This document shows, in pieces, positions 38,477 through 49,510 of a stretch of DNA of 64,000 bases. Under the pieces are notes generated by a model that worked only from the letters and a program-made list of their open reading frames with translations, searched no databases and was not told where the DNA came from. This DNA comes from Arcanobacterium_A hippocoleae_A (lineage in GTDB: Bacteria; Actinomycetota; Actinomycetes; Actinomycetales; Actinomycetaceae), in the NCBI GenBank assembly GCA_040360365.1, contig CP136412.1. The stretch is one strand, 5' to 3'. Position 1 is the first letter of the stretch, and each line of letters starts with the position of its first letter. A program made the position numbers and the translations under genes.

Positions 38477-40533
38477 TTGCCCGTGAATAAAACACCTGCT
38501 TCGAGCCAGGGCGAAAAATTCGTCACAAATATTGTTGATGGCAGCGTCAAAGACAATGGCATTGGCAATTTTAAAGATGACTCGCAACAAGGCTCAGTTT
38601 CTGGGATGGAATCTTCGCAAGCGAATATGCCTGCCTCCACCAAGCTTTTCCGTAATCTAAATCGTAATTTCAGCGGCGGGCTGACTCTTGCAGCCCTCGG
38701 TGTAGTTTTTGGCGATATCGGCACTTCTCCGCTTTATGCGATGAAGGCGGTATTCTCCGAAGGAATTTTAAGCGTTAATCAAACTGCTGTTTACGGTATT
38801 CTGTCAATCCTCACGTGGTCTGTGATGATTGTGGTCAGTTTGAAATATTTGACTTTCGTGATGCGTGCAGACAACGAAGGAGAGGGCGGGATTCTCGCGC
38901 TCACCGCGCTGATTCGGCACAAAACTTGCGGCCGTTTAGCACAAATCGTGACAATCATCGGCATGATGGGAGCAGCGCTCTTTTTCGGCGATTCGATGAT
39001 TACTCCGGCGATGTCAGTGATGAGTGCCGTCGAAGGACTTGACTTGGTCTATGCTGATTCGCGTTCGATTGTGGTGCCGATTTCGATTGTGATTTTGTTG
39101 GTGCTTTTCAGTATTCAGCGTTTCGGTACCAGCAAGGTCGGGCGGCTTTTCGGGCCGGTAATGCTTGTCTGGTTTGTTCTGCTTGCGTGTTTAGGGATTC
39201 CCTATATTTTGAAGTATCCGAGTATTCTTCGGGCGCTCTCGCCGACGTATGCGGTTAGCTATGCTATTGCTCATCCGCTGCTTGCTTTTGCTGCACTCGG
39301 CGCCTGCGTGCTCGTGATTACCGGTGCGGAAGCGCTATATGCGGATATGGGGCATTTTGGCCGAAAACCAATTTCAATAGCTTGGGCATGTGTGGTGCTT
39401 CCGGCGCTTTTGCTGAATTATTATGGGCAAGGCGCTTTACTTTTGCATAATCCGAAAGCTGTCCAGTCGCCGTTCTATTATCTCGTGCCGAGCTTTCTTT
39501 TGATTCCAGTGGTTGTGGTAGCTACACTCGCCACGGTAATTGCTTCGCAAGCGGTGATTTCCGGAGCGTATTCGGTTACGGCGCAGGCGCTGAATCTCGG
39601 ATTATTGCCGCGAATGCGTGTGCGGCATACCTCGCAGGAATCAAGCGGGCAGATTTATATTCCGGCGATGAATCTGATTTTGCTCTGCGGTGTAATGGTG
39701 TTAATTCTGCTTTTCAGGTCTTCTGATAATCTCGCGCATGCGTATGGTCTTGCTGTTACCGCCACAGAGCTGCTCACTACAACACTGTTCTTGATTTGTG
39801 CGCGGGTGCTTTGGAAGTGGCCGCTTTATAAGATTATTCCTCTCGGCTTTTTGGTGGCAGGGCTGGAATTAATGTATTTCAGCGCGAATTTGCCCAAAAT
39901 TCCGACAGGCGGTTGGCTGCCGATTCTGATTGCATCAGTGTTTATCGTGATTATGGCAGATTGGGTTTGGGGGCTTCGCCGCGTCCGAAAAATTCGGCAA
40001 GAGCTGGGGATTTCAATGAGTACCCTCGTGGCGAAATTACGTACCGAAAATGTGCGCCGGGTACCGGGGCAGGCGATTCACTTACATCAGAACCGCGGTG
40101 TGGTGCCGTTGAGCCTGAAAGAAAATATTCGGTTTAATCGCAGTGCGCACGAGCAAATCGTGCTGCTGCGTGTGAATGTGAAGAATGTGCCGCACGTGCG
40201 TCATGCGGAGCGGGTTTCCGTGAAAAAATTGGTTCCGATGCTGATGGCGTATTTGATGTAACGATTGATCTTGGGTTTAATGACAATCCGGATATTCCGC
40301 ATAATCTGCGGCTTTGTACGCAGGAAGCAGGTACCGGTTTTGTATTTGATGAGGCGCATGCGCGCTACTTTGTATCATTGCTTGAATACCGCTGCGTGGA
40401 GCCGTCGTCAATTTTTCACAAGATTGCGACGAAAATTCATGTGATTTTAATCCGTAATGCTTCTTCGCGGGTGGTGACTTTCCGGCTTCCGCGCCGGCAT
40501 ACGGTAATCATTGGCGGCGTGATTTATCTTTGA
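38477..40533 (+). CDS. kup: Kup-type potassium uptake protein (frame broken once)
   Basis: A K+/H+ symporter in the cytoplasmic membrane. Joined across the break it has about 685 residues. A polar N-terminal stretch of about 70 residues precedes ALGVVFGDIGTSPLYAMKAV, the Kup signature, and then about twelve membrane segments (for example GADLYADMGHFG read here as GAEALYADMGHFG). A soluble C-terminal domain ends in HTVIIGGVIYL. The break is near 40237, where one more G joins VKKLVP to DADGVFDVTIDLGF; the stop is TGA 40531-40533. The start is uncertain: TTG 38477 or GTG 38483 are possible and no strong ribosome site is seen. Confidence 0.88.
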
Positions 40534-40791
40534 TTTAGCGTGAAATGATGACTGCTATTTTTCCGCAGCCGGCAAATGCGCAGCTGCTTTGGGAAAATAA
40601 TGTGATGTTGGTTCTCGTCTGATTCTTTAAGATCGAATCCTTTAAGATCTAATTCTTTAATATCGAAAGCGGATATTACCTGCAGCGCACAGAAAACAGC
40701 AGCAAAGTGAATCAGATTAGCGGTGTTTGCATGATCGGAAAGCCGCGGCTTACGGGAAGCAGATACCGCTAATCTGTTTTGCAGCAAAAAC
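40534..40791. repeat. Intergenic region with three 15-base tandem repeats
   Basis: TTCTTTAAGATCGAA (40623-40637) is followed directly by two variants (40638-40652 and 40653-40667) with two differences each. It lies between the convergent kup and proC genes. A minus-strand open frame here would read short DLKGF/DLKES units but has no ribosome site. Confidence 0.6.
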
Positions 40792-41602
40792 TTATCCGAG
40801 CTGGGAGTCGCGTTCGATTGCTGCGCGTACTGCGGTTACAACGGAATTGCTAAATCCGGCCTGCTCCATTGCAATTAGTCCGGCAATCGTGGTTCCTCCG
40901 GGGAAGTTACAGTATCGATGAGTGCTTGCGGGCGAGTATTTGGGAGATTTTCCAGTACAAGCTGTGCTGATCCGGCGACTGCTTGCGCGGCAATCCGGAT
41001 AGCTTCCGCTTTCGATATTCCAGCTGCAAGCGCTGCCCGCGAAAGTGCGTCGATATAGGTGAATGTCCAGGCAGGGGAACAGCCGGCGATTGCAGTGAAT
41101 GCAGGAAATCTTTTTCGGGAATTACTGCAATTTCACCGATTGCGGCAAAAATTTTCCGCACTGCTGTGAGCTGTTCAGCGCTTACATACTGATTCGGGCA
41201 AAGTGCGGTCATTCCGTTGCGGATAGAACTTGCCACATTCGGCATTGCGCGCACTATTGGCTGCTTCGGTGCGAGTGCTGACCCGAGTTTTTCGAGCGAA
41301 ATCCCGGCAGCCACAGACACAATCACTGTGCTGTGCTTAGCTGCATTTTCCGCAATCTCTTCCAGTACTTCTGCCGCTAAATATGGTTTTACCCCAAGAA
41401 TCGCGACGGACCCGCCGCCAATTTCCGAAATTAATGCAGAATTCGATTCAGCTCGTTTTACCCCAAGTTCTTTGCGGAGCGCTGCGGCTGCTGCATCGTT
41501 TATCCGCGTGAAGTAAATATTTTCCGGATTTTCTGCTTCCGCCGCGATTACTCCGCGCATAATCGCGCCGCCCATCGATCCTGCGCCAATAAATCCGAGC
41601 AT
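40792..41602 (-). CDS. proC: Pyrroline-5-carboxylate reductase (frame broken twice)
   Basis: The last step of proline synthesis: reduces pyrroline-5-carboxylate with NAD(P)H. Joined across two breaks it has about 270 residues. It shows the Rossmann start MLGFIGAGSMGGAIMRG, VKPYLAAEVLEEI, the region IVRAMPNVASSIRNGMTALC, and a C-terminal dimer domain with SPGGTTIAGLIAMEQAGF (visible after repair). Breaks lie near 41098 and near 40898; one added base at each restores the family sequence, the first giving FLHFTAIAGCSPAW. The usual SGSGPAY stretch here reads AGCSPAW. The start is ATG 41600-41602, with GGAGG about seven bases upstream (41610-41614). It is monocistronic. Confidence 0.87.
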
Positions 41603-42256
41603 TTGTGTGCCTCCTAGATGATTGCCGGTTTTAACTCATATCAAACTCTAGCAAGCCGACTTCGTACAGAGTGGTGATTGTTTGACTTATTGCGGAGTGG
41701 TTTCGGATGTCTGCCGTGTGTGCCGTCGTGAAGATTATTTCGGCTAGTTTTAAAGGAGATAATAGATTGCGGCAGCAGAAAATTTTTCCGCACTGATTTA
41801 TTTGCAGTGATTATTTTCTCTTTGAATATTGTGAAGTTTCCGCGGTCCGGAGGGTATCTCGCCTTGTGAGCTGCGGAAGCTGCCGGCAGAGAGTCAGAGT
41901 GCTGCACAGTTTCTGTATCAAGACAATCTGCAGCTGCGGTGGAAGCTATGATAGAGTGGCTCGGGGCTGAAATGTCAATGCGGGCAGCGAATTTCCATTG
42001 GTGAAAAGCATGTTGCGAAAAGGCATGCTGATTGCGGAGTCAGTGCGGTTTTTGGATTTAGCTGCCAGTTTTACGCAATTTGCTTTCCCGGCGGCAGCCA
42101 TTGCGGACACTGCAGATTATAGGTTCAATCTGATTCTGATGCGGCCGGCGGATACGACGGCAGATTGGCTCGCATATGGTTCGTTTTCGTTTGGAACAGC
42201 AGCGCTGCGGCGAAAAAGCCATAAAGTGTGATAACTACGGTGCGGAAACTAGATAG
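41603..42256. other. Gene-free stretch between proC and the adhesin gene
   Basis: About 650 bases, divergent on both sides, with no protein-like frame carrying a ribosome site and no strong hairpin that I can see. It should contain promoters for proC (minus) and the large surface protein (plus). Confidence 0.4.
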
Positions 42257-45200
42257 ATGAAGAATTTAACTGAGATGCAGATAACTGTGGGAGCCAGGAA
42301 AAATATCCGACCGGTGCTGATCGGAAAGCAGGCAATATCGTCGCTTCTTGCTTTGGCGCTGCTGCTGAGTATTACGGTTATCGCAATCGTTTCCGGCACC
42401 GAGAAAGCAGCTGCTGTTTCGGAAACGCATACTGTTGAGTCGAGTACGCAGCGAATTCCATTAAAGTCGCTTACATTCCCGCTGCAGCTTGGCGATTTTA
42501 AGCAAGAAGAACAGCTCACTGCGGAGAAAATCGCGCTGGATCAGAAAACAGGTAAGCCGGTAATTACGTGGACTTACACTGCCAAGTTAAGTATGGCTAA
42601 AACGGTGCCTGCGAAGATTGAGCGCTATTTCACCACTTCGCTTGAATCAGGTTTGGGTGAGCCGAAAATTACCGCAGTTACAAAAAATAATAGTTCGCTA
42701 CCACCCGCAAGCACCGGCACACTGCCCCCCCAATAAGAATCTGCTTTCCGCGGTAAAAGATAGCCGCTCAGGTAAAGACGTACAAAGCGGTACTTACACC
42801 TACACCATCACGACACCGGTTTTAGCGCCGCGGGCAAGCTATGTGCTTAACGTGATGAATAATATTACCGGTAAATTCGGAGCTGGTACTGTACTTGCGG
42901 TCAATGGGGAAACACAGGTTTTGAAAGAAACAAAAGAACTCACTGTACCCTCGTTCTTGAACTATACGCTCGATACTAATCGGGATTTAGTGCTTAATAA
43001 TTATGCTGGAAAATCCCCGCAAATTATTACGCCTGCAGGGAATGGCGTAAACGTGGCCGGCGATTATCTGGAACGCAATAAGATCCGCTGGATTTACTCG
43101 TTCGTAAACTCTGCTTCCGCGGCGAAAGACCATACGATTGCAATTAACCTCGACGAATCCCAAATCCAAAAAGGCCCAGCGAAGCTTTACTTCTATAAAC
43201 CAGGTGCAAATGGATATGAACTGGTTTCCGGCAAGACTCAAGACGTGTCTGCTGCCACGGTGCCGATTATTGGGCTTGATCCGGGCTGGCGGGTGCAGCT
43301 CGTGTTGGAAACCGATGTCACTGCTGATCTTGCCCGCCATACTTTTAATGGGGCTGTGCTTGCGGCGCTAAAAACTGATCTTACGGTCAAGAAAATCTGG
43401 CAGAAAGACGTGGCCGAGGGTGAAAAGAAAGAAACAAACTTTTCTGTGCACGGAAATGCGAAAGCTTGGGATTTGCGGATTCCGGCTAAAGAAAGCACGG
43501 CAGTCCTGAGCGCAATAGACGCATACGATGAGAAGTATCAGCGGATTCGCTATGAAGCGGTTGAGCAGCCAATTGCGGGGATGATTCTCTATAATCAGCT
43601 GATTGACCGTGAAAACAATACGTTTACGTTCTACAACCGGAAATTCGTGCCGGAAGAAGACGGCCCTGAACCAGCAGCAGGAACGTGTGAATCGTACGGT
43701 GTTACTAAGGTAAACGTTACTGATATGAACGAGTTTCTTTGGGGCGACGGCGAGAGCTTTATGTGGTCTGCTTCCCTGAGCGGTGAGTTCCGGATTCCTG
43801 CAAATGCCGCTGGCGGTGATTATTTCACGCTGCAACTTCCGCCGGAGCTGCAGCTGGATTCGCCGGTTAGCACCACAAAGCCAATTGCGAATGGCGATAT
43901 TTACGGCAGCGTAAATGGGCAGCAGAAACTTATCGGCAGAATGTATCACGTCGAAAATAACACGGTGAAATTCCTGCTCTGGGATGAAGCAAAACATTCG
44001 GCTGATTACACGGGAACATTTTTCATCGGTAATAAAAACTGGAAACCTGGTGCTGGTGCGCGGGTAAACGGTGTTAGGATTAACGGTTCGCAGAGCTATG
44101 GCTGGGGGATTGTTCCGGGAAAAGCTGAGATCCATGATTCAGCTAATCCGCAAGCAAAAATGGTGGTGAAGAACCCTGATTTTTATACTGATTATATCGG
44201 TTTGAACGGTGCTGCTTCTGGGTGCAGCCATGAAGTTTCAGGCGATCATACGATGACGTTCCATTATGAAGATGATGACATCTATAAGTTCGGAAAAACT
44301 GTAATGAAGTATGTGACAGCCGAAACTGAAGATTCGCTCACTTACCGCATTGTATTTAACGCCGAGCATCTTAACTGGAATTCTCCAGGTTTTTCTGATT
44401 TGCTCAGCAATACGATTGCGCTGTATCACGGCAATTCCCCGACCTCGTTAGCGCAAGACTTGAAAGTATATCTCGCTGATTACGGAAATAATGCAGCTCC
44501 GCGGTCTAATACTGTTGAATCTTCTAAACTCATTGAACTGTGGCCGAAACGAGATTACGGGAACAATAAGTTAAAGAACTTACAGGTAACAAAGACCGAG
44601 TTTAAACCGGTTAATTACAATTCTCGATTTTCTTCGCGCGACGAGAAGAATCCGAATATTCCGATTACTCACGAGCTGAACGTGGAGGTAGCTAACCACA
44701 CGAATGAAATCATCGTTTTTGATCTTGTTACGCGCAAACTTCAGCCGCATTCAGATGGTTTCTATTATAACGATGCAGAATTGAAAAAAGGGCTGTGGCG
44801 CCCGGTGAACTGGTATAAATACATGAACTCTGCTTATCGCCCAACAGTAGGTATGGGTATTGCGAACTTTAATTCGTTCTATGATATTAGTTTGCAAAAA
44901 GTGGATGCTTCGGGAAATCCGATTAAAGGCAATCCTGCCGCATTCCGGATGTATAGCGAAGATCAAATGTATAACGTGAAAGCGTTTACCAATGAAAATG
45001 GCGTGGTTACTTTTGAAAATGTGATTCCGCAAGGCGCTGTGGTAGACGGGAAAACCTCACCAGGGAAATATGTTTTGCAAGAGGTTGTGCCGCCGCAAGG
45101 ATACACTGCAGCGAAGCAAATGGAAATAGTTGTGAAAACTAAAGACGAAAACGGCAAGAAAGTACCGTATATCGTCTACGGCGGAAAAGAGTATCCAGCT

Positions 45201-48200
45201 GCACTTTCGGTAGCTGGCCAAAGCGGGCTTTTCGCGGTGACCGATAAGAAAATTCCATCGCTGGGCGTGCAAAAAGTAGATCGTGTCTCTGGGGCTGCAT
45301 TGCATGGAGCTGTGCTGAAAGTAAATGAATACAAACTCGCTGGATATAATCAAGGCGGCGAAAATAAGCCTGTGCGCACTTTGCTTCTTGGGTGCGAAGA
45401 TCCAGCGGGAACGTTAGATACGTGCGTGAATCTGAACGCTGATGAGTTCCGTGTGAGTGATACCAAAGCCGATCACCTCTACGTCTTTGAAGAAGTGAAA
45501 GCGCCAGCGGGATACAATTTGCGCAAAGAAAAAATTTATCTTAAAGCGCTTGCAGATAAAAGTACTGGCGAGCATAGCTACGTGCAGGTGCAAGAAAACG
45601 ATATTCACAGCAAGGGAACTGCGCTGAAACTTGACGGCGACGTGTTTGTCTACAAGCTGGAAAATTCGCGCAGCAACCGGATTGAGTTTACGAAAGTGAA
45701 CGAATCTGGCAAGGCGCTTACCGACGCGAACGCGATTTTTGCTTTGTATCAGGCAAACGCTGCCGGTACTGCTGCGGGTGAAGCGAAAGAAATTACACTG
45801 ACGACGGGGCAAAAAGTAACTGCGGCGAAGGTAGATAAATCTGAGCGGAGAATTGATTCTGCAGCGAGCTTTGCATATGATAATCTGCCCGACGGCACCT
45901 ATTACCTGCTGGAAGAAAAAGCTCCTGCGGGTTATATTCTGCCGGGCTATCCGATTGCTGAATTTGCGGTCGCCGGCGGGGCAGTGCGTTCAGATTCGGC
46001 GGATAATAAGCTGACGCTTCCGAACTATCCGCTCGGCAAATTTAAGCTGACGAAAACCGATGATTCAGAAAATCCGGTGAAACTTAAAGACGTGGGTTTC
46101 ACGCTTTACAGCGATGAAAAGCTGGAGAAAGCGGTGGGCAAAGAAAAGCGCACTGACAGAGACGGCGTGCTCTATTTCGACGGCTTGCAGCCGGGTACCT
46201 ATTGGCTGAAAGAAACCACTGTTCCCAAAGGTTTCACTGCAGCAAAACCGCTGCAAGCGGTGGTGACGCACGAGGGGAAGACGCTCGTAGCACAAGATCA
46301 AATTCCACTTGGCGGCGGAGCGCATGTGCGCGTCACTGGCAACGGTGTTGGGATTAGTTCCGGAACTGGCGCGGAGAAGATTCTCGATGTGAAAGAACAA
46401 TTTGGCAATCTGCACCAGCAAGATTCAAAGTTCCCGGGCGGGGTTAATAATATTGCAGCGAAAGATCTCACGGTTCAACAGGTTGTTTCTCCTGCCGGCA
46501 TCCTTGGTAAATACAAGGTAGATGTAACTCTTTCGGGAAATGGTTTAAAAAATCAATCCCCGAAGACCGATGTACTCGTGATGTTGGAACGGCGTAACGG
46601 TACATATATGTACGGAGATAAACAATTCTATGCAAGCCAGCTTAAAGAAAATGTGATTCGTCCGCTGAAAGATTCGCTTCCAGCGGGGTCGCGAATCTCA
46701 ATTTGGACATGGGCTGATAACACCAACTGGGGAGATATTCTTGACGGTTTCCGACCTTTGGAAGATGCGGACGTTTTACTAGCACAACGACAAGATAAAT
46801 TGGATTCGCATATTGGGACCTGGCCGACTCGGCACTTCGGTAATCCAAACGATCAGAAAAAGAGTTTCCCGGGAATTGTGGAAACTGCGATGGCGAAAGC
46901 CGGCCAATCTGGGCAAGGTTCTCGCAAAGTCATTCTCAGTATTGCCGGTCTTGCCATACACAATCCAATAAAAAAGCATCACATTTTTAAACCTGATTGG
47001 GACAATAACGAAGAGAAAAACTTCTTGACTAATGAGCGCGGTTTCGAACAAATGCTGCGCAAGTATGAGTTCTACGGCTTTAACGAATCTGGGTACAGGC
47101 TATCTATCGATAACGAAACTAACTTCACACCGTTCGGTGACGCATTGGCAACAGCTTGTCTGCGTAACTCTGACATCCCCTGTATCGATGAATCGCATAT
47201 CGTAATGGTTGAAGATGACATGGAAAAACTTTTCGATAAGCAAGTATCCCGATTTAATCCGGCAACTGGAAAGAACGAGACAGTTACTGCAGCCGGTGCT
47301 GTGAACAGCGGTAAATATGGGCAGATGCTCACGGGGCTGGTGCAGAAAATCGGCTCCGGCAGTGCAAACTTTGAAATTGCGCTTGCGGAAAATGTCTTGC
47401 TCGATAAAGCGGCAACCGTCGGCGCAGATGGTGCAATTACGTTCACGCAAAACGGGGTGCTTCCAGCCGACGGCGCACACAAGGCGGCAGCGATAAGGTA
47501 CGATGCAGCTCAGAAACAAATTCTCGGCTCAGGTTTCCGGATTAACCGCGATACGCAAGGTACTCCGAAAATTAGCTTCAGCTACTATGTGAACTCAAAC
47601 GTAAACACTGCTCAGCTCAATAAATTTGCTCCAATCAACACGGGTGCAGCATTACTGCTCACCGATTCTTTGAGCGATCGAATCCCGATTCCAATTCCGC
47701 AGGTAAAAGTGCCCGGAGCTGTCTATAGTCTCTCGCGCGAATGGGCGGCAGGGGTGCCGGAATCGCTCAAAGCACCGTCGCTCATTTCGCTTGTGCGCAC
47801 AGATGGAACCCTGGTCGAAAGCAAGATTCTCGGCAGCGAAAGCAATAATGCGTTTCAGGAAGTGCCGGTATTCGGCAGCGACGGCAAGATTATCAGCTAC
47901 AGTGTGCTTGAATCAGGATTAGACAACCGGCTCGAATCACAGATTCAATACAACACAGATGCCAGCTACACCGGTGTGCAAAACGGAAGCGCAAAGATCA
48001 ACATACTCACCGGAATTCGGATGATTGATTTCCTCGTGCGCAAAGTTTGGGAAAATACTCCCGAAAATCAGCGCAGCGAAGTCACCGTATCGCTGCAGGC
48101 AAGTGCGGGCGGGAAGAATATTCCGCTTGCGGATCTTGGCATAAAGACAACCGAAACCAAGCTTAACGCTGGAAATAACTTCACTGCCGTTTTCGCTGAT

Positions 48201-48888
48201 TTGCCGGATATTAACTCAAAAAGCGAGCGGGTATCCTACACAGTATCCGAAACCGCACTCGGGGAGTGGAAGTGAACGCTGCCGACTACCGCACCGAATA
48301 CGATTTTGGGGATACGCATGCGACCGTCGCGAATGTGAAGACTTCTGAGGTGACGGTAGTAAACGAGCGTCAGGAAAATCTGAAGATTCTTAAACGCAGT
48401 GTGAATTCTGCTGGCGAAGTTGATGAAAATGAACCGCTGAATGCGCAGTTCAAACTCGAAAAGCTGCGCGCTGACGGAAAGACTGCAGACCAGAGCTTCG
48501 CCGCAGCCGAGGGCTGGACGTACCAAGATAACACGGACGGGATGACGGTAAACGCTGTAGTTGCAGGAAAGTATCGTCTCACCGAACTGAAAGCTCCAGA
48601 TGGCTATCAGCAGCTTGCACAGCCGATTGAGTTCGAGATTTCGGGCGCGCTGACTACCGAGATAAAACTCAGCGAGTTTGCGAAACTAAGCTACGACGCT
48701 GATACACACACCTTGAACTGACGGTGCTCAATGAACACCGCACCGAGATTCCCGGGCAATTCCCGCTTACCGGTGCAGCAGGAATTGCGGGATTCTTGAT
48801 TCTTGGAATCACAGTTATCTTATTCGCTTTCTGGCTGCTGCAAAGAGTACAAACGGAAAACACGGTGCCGGTTGAGTCTGAAATATAA
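42257..48888 (+). CDS. Large wall-anchored adhesin with SpaA/Cna-B repeats and a vWA-like domain (frame broken in three places)
   Basis: About 2,210 residues after repair. Order: signal segment (SSLLALALLLSITVIAIVSG), a Cna-like N-terminal adhesin region, a first Cna-B unit (LTVKKIWQKDVAEGEK), a large beta-rich part, and four SpaA-type units ending in YVLQEVVPPQGY, YVFEEVKAPAGY, YYLLEEKAPAGY and TYWLKETTVPKGF. Next come a vWA-like domain (TDVLVMLERRNG), another Cna-B (VRKVWENTPENQRSEV), a last SpaA unit (YRLTELKAPDGY), the sorting motif FPLTG (48760-48774), a membrane segment and a short tail. The E-box glutamates suggest intramolecular isopeptide bonds, as in pilins. Breaks lie at C7 42725-42731, AA 48270-48271 and AA 48716-48717. 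It is probably a pilus-tip or stand-alone adhesin. No sortase gene is in the window. Confidence 0.85.
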
Positions 48889-49085
48889 CATCCAAACTGC
48901 TGAAAACAAATAAATAAAAACAAATAAATAACTTCTGGTGCTTGTGAAAATTCTTGGCCGGATACGGCAGCGGATAGCGGTGAAACTCACGCAGTTTCCG
49001 CAGCAGATCGTCTTGGGTGAAAAGCGATGATTTCGCTAGACTTGATATCGATTAAATAAAATTGAATAAATTCAACTAAATACAA
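48889..49085. other. Gap between the adhesin gene and the ileS leader
   Basis: AT-rich with AAATAAATAA-like runs and no gene. It probably holds the ileS promoter just before the T-box. Confidence 0.4.
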
Positions 49086-49094
49086 GCCAAGAAA

Positions 49095-49506
49095 AGCTTT
49101 GATCTGGCCATCACCAGGGAGCTCTCGGAAGAACGGCGAACCCGATTTTAATTGCAGGGTACAGGCTTAACGCAATAAATCGGCAAACCTACTAGAACCG
49201 AGCGGTTCAGATCCGTCATCATCTGCAATGAGCGGCTTGGTTGAAAGCTTGTCCAAGTGCAGGAAACGCACCGTCGTTAATGAAATTTAATTGATACGGC
49301 GGGAAACTTTCCCAGTACGTATGCGGATCGGTTTTGTAAACGATAAACAAGCCGCTGCAAAGCAGGCAAACAAGCAGAAACCAGGCAATCGAGGTGGTAC
49401 CGCGGTAGACGCATTCAGTAAAAGCTGGAGCAGAAATCGTCCTCGTGTACACAGACGCAAAAGCAGCTGCGCAAAGCAGGAGCATCTGCAAAGCAGTAAC
49501 GAGGAG
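49095..49506 (+). promoter_or_regulatory. Translational T-box riboswitch for isoleucine
   Basis: Stem I holds GATCTGGCCATCACCAGGGA with the Ile specifier codon ATC (49110-49112), followed by the conserved CTCTCGGAAGAACGG. CTAGAACCGAGCGG lies further on, and the T-box sequence GAGGTGGTACCGCGG is at 49391-49405. TCCTCGT (49440-49446) is complementary to ACGAGGA (49499-49505), which contains the ileS ribosome site. So uncharged tRNA-Ile binding should free that site. This is the actinobacterial translation-controlling class; there is no terminator hairpin. Confidence 0.9.
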
Positions 49507-49510
49507 AAAA

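Noticed and set aside
41998..42231. A 77-codon frame upstream of the adhesin
   Set aside because: No ribosome site, no similarity, and composition like the surrounding non-coding DNA.
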